Positions 1 through 13,175 of a stretch of DNA of 64,000 nucleotides are shown here, piece by piece. The stretch lies in assembly GCF_029227915.1 (NCBI RefSeq), contig NC_079888.1, positions 10,275,001 to 10,339,000 on the forward strand, in the 5' to 3' direction. Made by a program: the position numbers and the translations under genes. Source of the DNA: Hydractinia symbiolongicarpus (lineage: Eukaryota > Cnidaria > Hydrozoa > Anthoathecata > Hydractiniidae). Numbering within the stretch: the first letter of the stretch is position 1; every line of letters begins with the position of its first letter. The notes under the pieces are model-generated. The model had not been told where the DNA came from. It worked only from the letters and a program-made list of their open reading frames with translations, and did not search any database.

Positions 1-3000
1 TTTGTTTGCATGTGTAAAAAAATCACTCAAAACCATCATAAAAATCTCGAAGCCTTTTTTCACAACTGTCATGGAAAATGGTTGTGTTTGCTGCTGACGA
101 AGGTTCAATAATATCCCGTTTGCTTATCAAATATTCACGCGAATAAAGAGAATCGTTCTTTCAACTTTTTTTACGCCGAATGTTTGTTTTTAGTTCGCTT
201 GTGTAATATTTTGTATCCAACGGATGATATTGAAGAATTCAAGCGTAAGTATTTCTCCCGCCTTAAATTAACGCGAATGGGGAACAGCCTTAAACAAACA
301 TAAAAAAAGCAAAGAAAAGGTTTCCATCATTTACCAAGAAAAATCCGCCCAAAATTTTAATTTTTGTAAAGTAAATTCCCGCTAAAATTAATATTGTTTT
401 CCCACGAAATTAAATTCTGTCAATCTCTCATTTTTTTGTTCCATTAAAGTTTAAGAAAATTAATTCATAAAAGGTGTATGTGAAGTATTTACAGAACCTT
501 TTACCCACAATAAAACCCCTTCTTTTACCAACCCCGCAAAGTTAGAAATCATATAAACAATGCCATAACTACAATTTTTAGTTTCTCCTATTCAATTAAA
601 AGCATTTCTGGTAATAATTTCAGGTACAAAAACTAAATAAAATATAATATGTTGTGCCCCTTTTCATTTCCCTTTCCTTCCCCTGTTCTTAATAAACATC
701 TATCCCTTTGATAAGGATTTATCATTCTAATAAGCGCTTAGCCTGCAAGGTAAAACCTTCTTTGGCGGCTTTCTTTAGCGCCAAACACCATTTACATCTT
801 GCAAATTTGTAAGAGGAGTATCTTAAGGTAATTAATAGTTATATATAAATTAATTCAAATGTACGTGAATATTTTTAGTAAATATCTTTTATAGGTAGCT
901 ACTCAAAAAAGACGTGTACTTACATTGCAGATTCACTTTTCTGAGCATATTAATAGCGAATATACAAGAGTATAAACCCAGCAACCATACATTACGACTT
1001 GAATCGACGTATTCAGCTTTAGCCCTAGGTGGCTGAATGATGTAAATAAAGAATCCAACACATCTGTATTCATTAAACAAGTGTTTCCAAAAACACACCA
1101 TCAACATAGTTCTTACAATTTATAAAAACACAATACAAAGAGAATATTCTAAGTATGAAAGCAATAATATAAAGAAGGAAGGCGAGAAAACCACATTTAC
1201 CTAATTTTGATTGACATATTGTGAAATGTTAAACAGGATAGTTGAGCTATTGATTAATAATTCATTTGTGCAATCAACACCAGATACTTATAAAAAAGAA
1301 TCCTCTCTCGTCCTCGCACACACATTTCAGTGGGGATTTCTCTTTAATAATACCCGTTGTTTTTTGTTGTTAATGCAAAATCTGTAATGATCAGAAAAAG
1401 TCAGAAAAATGGTGGGTTATTTTAACCAAAACCTGAATCTTATAAAAAGGGATCCTATTCAAACTTGAAGAAAATAGCATCTCGTAGCGGTTTTGGTCAA
1501 AAATTGGATCAGTCACTTGGTTCACAGGACCATAATGTTGACTTAGATGTTGTTGAAATTAAGCTTGACAATAAATATTTAATCACTTTTTTAATTCCAT
1601 GTTTATATCTTAAACACTCCAATTTTAAAATTTTGGCTACAAACGTACATTGTATTGAGGGGCAGTCTTAACTAACTAGCTAGCTAGTACTAAAATAATG
1701 ATTTTTTGTGCCTGCTTTGTTTTATTTGCAACGTCTCAATAAGGAGGGTAATTCTCCTAGGTCTTAGCAAGCAGGACAAGGCTCAAACCCTTCAAAAAAC
1801 GAAGCAGTTTGTTAGCAACAGTCAGCCTGAGGCGAGTAATTATGAAAAAAAGAAAATGCATCAGGCGTTATTAAAAACCCGCAACAGTTTTCAAAGTTTT
1901 CCTTGTTTTAAACGTCATGCGTAATACGACGGCAAACGCGATGTAACAGAAGTTTAATTACCATTAGCGAACCAGCTTAACCAAGCAAGCAAACTCCAAC
2001 CTCGTTCCCAGGATTTCTTGCGGAAACGAGGTTAAGCAAATATGAATGAATTTGTTCGTTTAAAGTAGATGGTCAACAAGCAAGGAGTAAGCAACTGTTG
2101 AGCCTGTAAAGTACAGAAACTTAAACAAAATTTGGCTTATGTCAAGATTTTGTGTTGGCTAAAGAAAAAGCTTGTAGAATATAACCTGCAAGATATAACT
2201 CATGACACACAAAAGCAAAAATTAAAGAAGGCCAACCGCACCCCTTTTCCAAGTGTTGTTACAGGGACAGGGTCTTGCATTTGGAGTTCAATAAATCTTA
2301 AACTGAATATTTACTTACAAGCTTTCCGTGAGTCAAATTTTTATCTCCAGCCCTTCTTGTTGAAAAATGTGAATATATAAGGCGAAATAAAAATATCAAG
2401 GATGTATCAGGCCGTGTAAAAGTAAATACTGACAGTTTGAGAAAAACAAATTAATGAGCATGAGACAGATGAGTTAATAAATAATTTTAGTAACAACTTC
2501 AGACTTCGCATCCAGGCTCATCTAATTACACCCCATATTAAGGTAGGAATGCTTCGTATGATTACAAATAAATTAAGAGTGGCTACAGGACTTTTAAAAA
2601 TTCATGACTTCAGATTTATGGCCACAAATATTTTTTAAAGTTATTCTAGCGTGCTAAATAACTGCTCCTCTTTCCCTGAGGATTAACTTTGAACTGTTTT
2701 CAGATGACCAAAAACTGAAACAACTAACGCCATCTTAGTAGGAAACACGTGCTGTTAATGTGAAGCGGGAGTGATCAAGACATATATACTTCAAGGCATT
2801 TTCAAGCCCTGTGCCCTCGCCAAATCGGGCAAAATCGTGAAATTGCTGTAAAACTCCTTTTACCCTGGTTTTCAAGTCATTTTTTTCACCATTTTCACCA
2901 ATTTGTCACAAATGCTATTACATTGATTACTAATTAACCTTCAATCCCAGAAAAATATGCAGGGTTGTAGTAAACACCCAACTTTCTTAATTGCGAGTGG

Positions 3001-4945
3001 GTGAGTGTGCTGGTGAGGTTGTTGGTCAGGGAAAAAATGTTTAAAGTTTTCTCTGCACAAATCCCCTTCATGTTAACATGACCAAACAGGGTGATGTTAA
3101 AATGATCCAACTGAAAGTGTTTTAAATCACCATAAAGTCCCTACAGCTCCCTCTTCGGAGAAAATTAGACATCAAGCTCTTAATTCTCATAATTAGTGGA
3201 AAAACTAATTATTGGTTTATAGTTTAGGCTAACAACAGCCGAGCATGACTGAGATTCCATGATTGACTAGAAAAAGTTTCATTGCTATTTCTTTAGTCAT
3301 ACATGTGCAGTTACTGATTTTGAGGATGGTCTGCCGTGCTAAACGACTAATTTCACATTTTTATGTTGATGACAGCATATAGAAAATAAATACAATAATT
3401 GGGAAGAGAGTAGAAAGTAAATAAATGGTATGTTTTTTGATTGCTGAGATAACAAAAGATAATTTGTCTATTAAAGGCAAATAGCTTATTGGTAAGAAAA
3501 CGTTTGAAGAAAGTGACTAATATTTTTTGAAGGCAACTCTTTTTGTCGATTTTTCTCTTTTTGACCATTTTTATTTTTACCCTTTTTATTCACTTCAGTG
3601 TCAATAAAAAGGGCATAATAAAGAGAACACGAAAACAGCCTTGTGTCAGTCACTGCATTCATTTTCTTTAAAAATAACATTTCAGTGGGTTTAGCAAAGA
3701 AAGACAAGTGCGAACCAAAGTTGAGGACAAAAGCTGAGGAAATGTTTGAGTAATTTTTTTGCCTACATTTTTTGTTGTCGACTTTACCGGTAAGGTATTT
3801 GGCAGGTATGTTACGATGTTTTCATCACTTCACACATCACACGTTCACACACTACAAAAAAAAAAATCTCGATTTACCTTTATTTAGTGCACACTAATTC
3901 TTCAGTCTGATTGAATACTTCACCGCTTGTTTTTTTATTTCATGTCAATGAAACGATGCCGTCAGTCTGATTGAATACATCACACCGCTTGTTTTTTTAT
4001 TTAACGTCAATGAAACGATGCCGGGTTTTATAGAATTCCTTTTGAACATGTCTCGCAGCGCCTCGTAATCGAAAGGACTTTTCCTCACTGGGAGAGGTAA
4101 AGAGATTACTAGATCTTTTTTGCAGCTTGCAAAAAGAAAACAACAACAAAGAGATAAAGGTTTGGATTTAAAAAAAGACTTAATCGCACGTTATATCTCA
4201 CCACCTGTGACAAAGCTTCGTAAATGTGTTGCCTCGAACCACCCCTAGCACTTCGCATGAAAAGATGTATTATAAATGCACTTTCGTACTACACGTTGTT
4301 TTAATCCTAAACACCTTTCAGCTTCTAAAGTCTTCGTTAGGTGAAAAATCCTAATTAAATTTTAGGTTCACGTTTCTAAAATGTTCTTATCAGAACATAT
4401 TGTCACATGCAACTGTGGATGCGTTAGAGTTAAGCAAACCAAAAATTTATCTGTTTAAAGAAATTTGACGGAAATAAGTTTGCTTCGCTTGCATTCTCGT
4501 CCCCAGAGCTCTGAGATGATTTCAGACATCGAAAACACATGTCCTATAGACATTGTCAACTTGATATTGCCAAAATAGTGCAACGAAAAGTGTGGAATCA
4601 ATCTTAGCAGATGTAATTAGCATCGAAAGGGGGAAGGGGTGGAACAATCCCGAACTTATATCATACACCTCCATGCTTATATTAGTAAATGATCTCTATC
4701 TTAGAAGCAGCATTTAATATTTACATACAGTATTATATACAAGAACGTTGTTATTAGTATAAACAATATTAAAAATAATTTAACAACAAGCTTCGCATTG
4801 ATGAATATAAACATGTCTATTTATATACAAACACTTCTAGTGGTAATGGAAAAACCGAGGGCACACATCACAGCTGACCGTCACAACTAACGCAATCATC
4901 TAGAAACCACATTAATCGAGACTCTGTCAACCAAACGCTTGCAAT
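1..4945. other. No recognisable gene; AT-rich intergenic DNA
   Basis: Both strands were read. The ORFs here (for example 1465-1671 and 2132-2380) are short, resemble no family I know, and have no convincing splice context. A short palindrome around 2002-2034 pairs CCTCGTTCC with a GGAAACGAGG arm and may be a transposon end. A two-copy tandem duplication lies at 3902-4023. Otherwise I see nothing interpretable. Confidence 0.5.
3902..4023. repeat. Two-copy tandem duplication (~60 bp unit)
   Basis: Units at 3902-3961 and 3962-4023 share CAGTCTGATTGAATAC, CCGCTTGTTTTTTTATTT and GTCAATGAAACGATGCCG in the same order. They differ by a 2-base indel and a few substitutions. Confidence 0.8.
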
Positions 4946-7900
4946 CTACTGGAATCGGTTCCCCAAATACGCTGACGTAACATCTTGCGAGTGGAAGACT
5001 GTCCCCTTGATTGCATTTTGTAATTTTGCAGCGCCAGATCTAAATAATATTAGCAAGAACTTTATCACGGTTTCATTAGACGGGGAAGAAAGAAGATCAT
5101 ATAGCTGGTTTCAGAAAAGAAATGCTTAATGGTTATACGCCTCATCCCATGGAGTAGTCATAGAAAGGGGTGAAGAAAAAAAGGGGTAAAAAAATAGGAT
5201 TGCTTTAAACACAGAACTTCTTTCTTGGAAAATAGTTTACTTATTTTGCCCTTCGGGCCTTTTCTTTACAAACTGATCGATCACAGTTGTTTCTAAAAGA
5301 AACCTGGCTAGGGCTCTGGTTCTGAAAGTTTTTTAAATTTTAGTTACCTTCCGGGAACAAACTATTTTTCGGAAGAACTTTCTAGTCATTCTCTAAATTT
5401 TTTTTAAACCCGTGTATGCAGCGCATATCTTACTTGGTAATTCCACGACAGTAAAATAACTTCAACAATTTTAACTTCTGACATCCTTTCCGAAGATATC
5501 TCAGCGAGCGATCACTAAAATAATGATAATCTTGATATACGTGACTGCAGAAATTACACAGACTACAACAACAACAATGAAGGCATGACAATCACAACAG
5601 TAAAAGCAAAACCAGGCACAAAAAGACGACAGCAATAAAAAAACACAATAAAATGACAACTATTACGAAAATCACACCGCACCCACTGAAAAACTAATAC
5701 AACAACAACACAAAGCGATAACGACAACGATTGACAACAACAACAACAACAACAAAAACAACGACAACGACAACGGTAACGACTACCACAGCCAAAACAA
5801 AACGACGGCGACGACAACGACGACGACAACAACCACCGTAATAACTGCAACCATGGCAACTACAGCTACAACATACTATACTTACGAAATTAATTTACAT
5901 CCAGATAAATCAAGTTTTTCCAAAAACTGGCATACTCCAGATACGTACTGAAGGCCTTTGTCGCTTATCTAAAAAGATGGAAATTATCAAACACACTTCT
6001 GCAAGCAGTTCTTATGAACGGTAGGTACATCGAGACCAGTTCCAGGGATTGTGGAACCACATGTTTAACTGGCACATACGCAATAAAACAAAAAGATACA
6101 AACTGATAATAAGAAGCGCACCGAAGTACAACCAGAAATATTCAAAACTCTTAATCTTCGACAACAGAAGGCTAAGCTTTTAAGCGATTGGTCTGTAAGT
6201 AGCTAGAAAAAAAAAACAGTACACGATGAATAAATCTGTGATAAAAAAAATGCTAGGCTTCCAAAGAACATACAATAATAATGCTGAATTGTAACATAAT
6301 TTTCCGACAATAATACTCACGCTAACATGAGACATATCAAAATTTTCAAGATTCTTCACCAATGGAACAAGTTTCTGAAAATAAATTACGTTTACATAAA
6401 CGTACCTAATTTCCGCGTGCATAAACTTTTTTAACATTTACAGAAATTAATGTCCAGGGCGTTTAAACAGTTCTTTAGGGGATATTATATATTTTGCTGG
6501 AACTGGTACGTTATGCTTATCAGACTGTTATTAACCTGTGGAAAAATTAACGTGTTTGCCTGTCCTAAGTATCCCGCACATCGCCGTTTCGTGCATCCCT
6601 AGCATCAAGTGGCGATCCGACTTCTTTTATAAACCACACAGAGTAATAAAGTAATAATCACTACACATTACGACGTTTCGGCCGTTCGTCACACACACAG
6701 AATAATATTATAAAGAAAAACCTACATTTACTTGTGTGATTTATTAACCAGAAAAAACAAGAAAGTAACGATTCACCACAATAATAACATCTCTGGTTTC
6801 CGACTGTGCGAATATTAGTAGCCATCACACGCCAAAAGATTCTTAATTGTTTTTCGGCATTTTGCCGGTTAGTTACCGAGGTTAGAAGAAATCAGTAAAA
6901 ACAAGGTACCTGAATTCCCACATCAGTGATTTGACAACATTCTGACAAACATATGTCTATCAACTTTGTATTGTTACCAAGAGCGATTGCACCAGCGTCT
7001 GTTATGTTGCATCCAGAGAGATCAATAGAGATCAGTGTGGGGATAGTAGCAAGTAGTTCCACACCAGCATCTGTCACGTGTTCGCAGTAACTAAAGTTTG
7101 CATAAAGCAGGGAGGTGCATCTAAAGAAAGAAAAGACGTTCGCGTCTCATTAACTGGTTCAAGCATACATGTACACTACATCTAGTATTGTACGCATATA
7201 TGTAAACTACATCTAGTGTTGTACGCATATATGTAAACTACATCTGTGTTGTACCCATATATGTAAACTACATCTAGCGTTGTACACACACACGTAAACT
7301 TCATCTAGTGTTGTACACATATATGTAAAATACATCTGGTGTTGTACACACACACGTAAACTACATCTAGTGTTGTACACATATTTGTAAAATACATCTA
7401 GAGTTGTACATATATATGTAAACTATATGGAGTGTTGTACGCCTATATGTACACTATATAAGCTAATCAATAACTAATTTTTGGAAGCATCATACAATAA
7501 AAGTCCTATGCAGTATTGCAGAATCAAAATTTCAAAGCCCTTGACTCCAAGCACTAAAATTTTCTCAAGAGTCTCTTTGAATTTTTGCGAAAGATACGCA
7601 TAAGTAAAGTATTCAATAAGAAATAACAGAGGAATTTATACTGCATAGAGCTTTTATATAATACGCGTTCAATATTAAAAACGAATATAACTTTTCCCAG
7701 CTATTTTTCCTGAAGGTTTTATAATAAATATTACAATCACCCTATCCTGGGATTTTTTAATGGTGCACATAAGACACCTTTGCGGCCTTTAGGCTATTTA
7801 AACAGTGCGCATCAACCACCAACCCTAAATTCCAAAGACTTAGCAATGACCCGCTTCTTGGGTAATGATGATTAAACGGAAAGTGGGTAGGGCATTCGCC

Positions 7901-10900
7901 TCGGACTAGCTAGATTACTTGCAGTAGCACAGATTTGGAAATGTGGCCCGACTACCTCACTTAGCAATACAGTACCCCGATCTGATGAAATAAGAAAAAA
8001 CAGATTTCCTCGCTATTCGGTTGTTATCAACAACAGGCTACCTCGACAAATACTACTTACATTAAAAATCACCTGATGAACTTATAATGCTTAATTAGCA
8101 ATAATGATATTTGAGAAAAGCGTATTGCATAACGTGTATTCTACTACATACTTTTGTGAGATTCTAAGTAAAGATACATCGCTGACTCGAATACAGTTGG
8201 TTAAGTTGATTTCCCGCAACTTTGCTCCGGAACAACCTTCAACGATGTAGCGAACTCCGGTATCAGAAAGCCTAAATAAAACAGAAGAGGTCTTTTCGAG
8301 GTACAAAATAACTAGGTACACCAAAAAAGTTGCGTGAATAATACAAAAAAATGGTACTGCTGAACAGTTAAACCTATGGGAAGTTTAACATCCTACTAGT
8401 TAGTGTTTCATAATAAAACAGAAATTTTTTTGGAAAGATTCAGATTTCAAAGTTTTCAAGGTCATTCTCCAGAGAAAGATGGATACTCAAGTTCGCAATG
8501 CCACAAGTCTTATTTCCAAGGTTTTTAGGTTCAGCCAACACCCTATCGCAATGTGCGCACAGACTAAGATCGATCGTAAGTGCTTTTCGCAATGGTGAAC
8601 ACCAGAAGGTACATGCTATACATATCGTTCTTTCTAAATTACTCATCTGCAAAATCACAAAGTGAAAAGGCGTTGCCAGAGGTGGAAAAATAACCTGACC
8701 TATATCAATTATAGTATCATTCTAAGGAAGACATGTGTTAATTTACACCTGTTTAAACTCTTCATAAAGCTACAATTTACAAGGAGAGTCACAAAAAAGA
8801 AACACACTCACCTAATGCAATCAGCCACATTCAACACCAACAAATTCCGACATTGGCCAAGAGCTTTTAGCGACATGTCGGTTACACGTGGAACATCGAC
8901 GAGATACAAAAAACGTAATTCATGATTATTTCTCGTTAGTGCTTTGACACTTGCATCCGTCAACCAATTGTTTCCTAGTATTAAAAGGGATGATATAAGA
9001 TCATGTTGGACTATTAGCGGTTTATGTTCTAAGATATTCGCATTTAAACTTTTTTAGATATAACTATGCTTCCAAAATTATGATGTCATATTGAAGCAAT
9101 TTTTGTATCCTGACATCACTAATTTTGGACCTGTTTAGGAATATGCACTCAAATTTTATGAATTATAGATATTACAGAGGTAAATTGGCTAACAAAAATG
9201 GCCAAAATAACACTCGTCCCAAGCCTCTTAAATATTTGTCAATGGCCCAATAACGAGAAAACTTACACGTGCATTCACGTAATGGTGCTGAATAGGCCTG
9301 GGGTCTCGGAGGATTTGTTCGAGGTTATTTCGGACAGCAAAATGCAGACTTCTTTAGGTATTGAAATAAATAATTAAGCGAGCAAAAAAGCAATACCTTC
9401 CACCTTCAACACATGCAATTTCTTCGATGAACACACATATCTCATTCCGACATCAGTTAGCAAGGGTGAGTGAAGCATAGATAACATTCTTAAATTCTTA
9501 CATTCAGTCATTAACGCCTGAACAAGAATGATTATTGTTCGCTATGGTAACCAATTTTAGAAGAAGCATAATGAAGTTTAATAAATTGTTTACGCTGTGT
9601 TAAAATATATTTTGCAATTCTCTTTTCTGATTGGCTGTCGTTATAGCAGATCGCACAACCAAAAGATTTTAGAAAAAATTGTAGGTTCATAAAAGATTTT
9701 TAAGGAAATGTTACAGCAAAATAAGGTTAGAAAAAGTACAACGCTGCAGAAGGAGTGGAAAAACTAAAAACTGATAGATCATACAGAAGGATATCCATAC
9801 CTCCACAGCATCATCATTCAGAGAGGGCATTTCATTGAGATATATTGAATTGAGTCGAACACAACCTTTAGACAACATCTTAAAACCATCTCTTGTTATC
9901 TAAGAAACAACAAACAAGAAGCTAAAAGTTTAGGAGCAAACAATATTAAACAAAATGTTTGGAAATCGTTTTGAGGGCAAATTTAATTTAAAAATAATTT
10001 TCCTAAATAATTCCTTGATACAAGTTTCAACAACCTTTATAGCACGCAAAACGCTTAGTTTAGATTTTCACTTCACACGCTACACTCCAAAAATTCAGAC
10101 TACGTTTGTACTTCAGACTAAAAAAGCTATAAGATAAGTTTACAGTGGAAGGGGTGTTTATTCCATAAGTGCGTATATTTAAATTGGAGCGTTTATTTGA
10201 ATAAGGGCTACGTAACAAATTTTTTAGTTTCGTTAAAGAGAGGCGTTTATGGTTCTTATTCGAGACAATAGCGTCTTTCATAACGCTTCGCTCAAAATTC
10301 TGCAACAAAAAAATATTTAAAAAACAACGTCCAAACAATGTCCTCTAATAAGTTACTGGATGCTCTTTCAATTTGTTTAAAATTGTATAAGACTGTGGAT
10401 GGCGCTAATCTAGTAACTACTTTCTCAGTTAGCATTTCATGATATTGTAATGAGCTTTTTTATAAATGTATAATAAAATACATACAATTTGTAGATTACG
10501 CGTAATTCTATATTTTAGTAATGGATGCTATAATTGAAACAATATAAGTTAATTTGGGTGCAGAATGAGACGTTTATTAAAGTGGCGTTTATTAAAAGGG
10601 CGTATATTAAAGGGGTATTAAAGAACAGCTTATTAGGAGCAACCTTTCTGAAAATATCTTTAAAATAGGGTAGCCACTTGTCACAGTGGTCTTTAAAAGT
10701 TAGAAACGCTTCATAAAGAAACAAAGTTATTTAACTAACCTGATCACAACCTGACATGTCCAAATAGATTAACTTTTGTGAACCTTTCCCACTTGCTAGG
10801 TAGTGCAATCCTCGGTTTGATATATTTGCACAGTGTGCGATGTTCAAATACTGCAAACTGTTACAATCTCTAAAAATAAATTCACATTAAAAAATTATTT

Positions 10901-13143
10901 TTATCTTTTAACGTCCAATGGGTGGAAGAGGATTGTAGGGGTGGAGTCCTAACCGTGATGTTCTGAAGTGACTGAAACGCGTTAAAAGCGTGTTTTTCAC
11001 TGCATATTTCTATGCTGAGATGATTCTGTGCCTATTTTTCCTTATTGCAAGGGATCGATGAAAATAGTTCGATTTAACGAGTGTTCGGGTTAAACAAAGC
11101 TCTTGGTGGAATTTAATCTAAAACTAGTGCAGTGTAAAACACGTGGGTTGTACGCGAAATTTTGAATGTATGCATTTATCATATGCGAGATTTTTTGAGT
11201 GCGAAATATTTAAACCCCTGAAATTCGCGTAAGTTTTTTCTGCGAAACTGCGTAAGAATTGTTTAATTGACAAGTTTCAACTTTTGCAGTTACAAATTTT
11301 CGCGAATAAAGTTTTTTTTTTACATTTCCGAGGGTTCAGCAAATGTTTTTTTCTTTACTAGCGTTCCATCGGACCAAGCGTACGCGTGAATTCATGGAGA
11401 TACTGCTTTTTTATGAGTTAATTAACTCCGTCATTCTTCGCCACTCATTTCAAAAATGGTAGACGTTTGCAGCGAATAGAGATTTAGTCCCTTCACCGCT
11501 GGTGTAACCGCCTTCAGGCGGTCGATGAGATTTTGTTCCAGTTAATGCGATTTTTTCAAGAGGTGGGGCAACAGTTACCGGGAAAAGGTGCAATCTTGGC
11601 AATAAAAAAGGCATGCAAGTTACTTGTAAATTGAATTTTCGTAGACAGACAACATTATCTACATCAATATTACAACAGGATTTATTAAAAACTTACAAAC
11701 AAATAAAATCTGACATTTATTCTTTTCTCGAGAAAAATTTCGAGTTATCCGAAGAAATTACCCTCAGGGGGAGACGAAAAATGGGTCAAGTTAACGAATG
11801 TATGAGTTATCCGAGATTTGAGTTAACCGGGGTTTCTTATAAGAAAGTATTAACTAAAATTAAGGGATCCAAGAAAATGTTTCGAGATAATGAAAGTTCG
11901 AGTTATCCGGTGTTCTAGTTACCGAGGTAGCTGTACGCGCAACTTAAGCATGCTTGGAGTGCAGAGTTTAGTGTCTTCACTATGTTTGTCTTCTGTTCTG
12001 CTCACATGTACTAGCTGGAAAGCTGGAAAAAATCTGCCTCATTATTTCCTGCAAGCTAACATAATTTAGTTTCAAGTTTTCATGACTATTTAAACGCAAA
12101 CCCAATCAAACCGCAGCTTTTTCTGTGAATACTGCTGAGTATGCTGAGTACAAGAAGTGAAATCAACTTGGATAATTATAAACATTTTTATTAACAGGGT
12201 TGAGAAAGGCGTTGTAAGAAACACGATTAATTCCATACAAGCTGTTGCGCCATCTAAGCATAAATACTGAAGAGTCCTTGCATGTTATAAAACGGTCAAT
12301 TTATTTTGTACATTTTACAAAATCATGTGGAACAAGGTTGGGTGGAAAAATATCTGTAAGGTACAGCTTGAACACTGGAGGGTTCAGTATAAAAGTATCC
12401 AAGATTTTTATACTTTAAACATAGAAGAATATATATCTGACGTTGTCACAAAAACTGCGATTCCTTCAGTCGCAAACACGATGGCAACAGACATATGTCT
12501 TTTGACATCGTGTTTGCGACTTTCATTTGTAATTATTTGTAAGGATACACAGTTTGACATACCTGGACAGATGTCGCAGTGAAGCATCTGATATTTCAGT
12601 TCGTGACATGTTTACATAGAGCAATGATGGACACCCCACAGTAATTTCTTTAATTATCTCGTCACTAACGTTAGGACAGTTTGAAATGTTTAGATCTTGA
12701 AGATTTCTACAGTCTCCTAAAATGAGGAAATGGATGAAAGAATGACCAAAAAATTTAAAGTTAGGAATAAAATTATGATGAAATGTAAACCAATTATTAT
12801 TCATGGTTAAACCTTATTTCCACTAAACGTGCGGTGCAAAATAATCAAAAATTCTGTTTGGCTAGCAGAAATTTTTGTCGTTTAGAAGTAGAGAACAATC
12901 TATACCTGGCAATCAAAATGCTTAGGAGAGCGATTTTGATTGACGAGCCAAGGCACTTTTTAGTTCTGCATTTATCTTTAATTTCCCTGTTTTTTTTAGC
13001 GTAGGACTTAAAATCTTAGGTTATTTGGTTACATTTAAGCTCTTAAACTGTGGTTGCCAACAAGTATTCCTATATTTTCAGGTCTTCGTGGGACTGACGT
13101 TGATTTTTCTGCAATGTCAGTAGAATTTAAACGGTGTACACTA

Positions 13144-13175
<32 letters not shown>

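Noticed and set aside
1465-2380. Three 68-82 codon plus-strand ORFs near the left edge
   Set aside because: No family resemblance, no splice signals in phase, and a length expected by chance in this sequence.
5563-5859. Cysteine-rich antisense ORF
   Set aside because: Translation of the ACA/ACG low-complexity tract inside an FBXL13 intron.
7868-7990. tRNA-like stretch (GTAGGGCATTCGCCTCGGACTAG)
   Set aside because: It resembles an anticodon-arm region of a tRNA-derived SINE, but no acceptable A and B box pair or cloverleaf could be drawn.
8440-8658. Antisense ORF beside an LRR exon, considered as an extra FBXL13 exon
   Set aside because: Its reading frame has no LRR pattern, and the neighbouring exons (8812-8974 and 8152-8271) already join in phase with a continuous LRR sequence.
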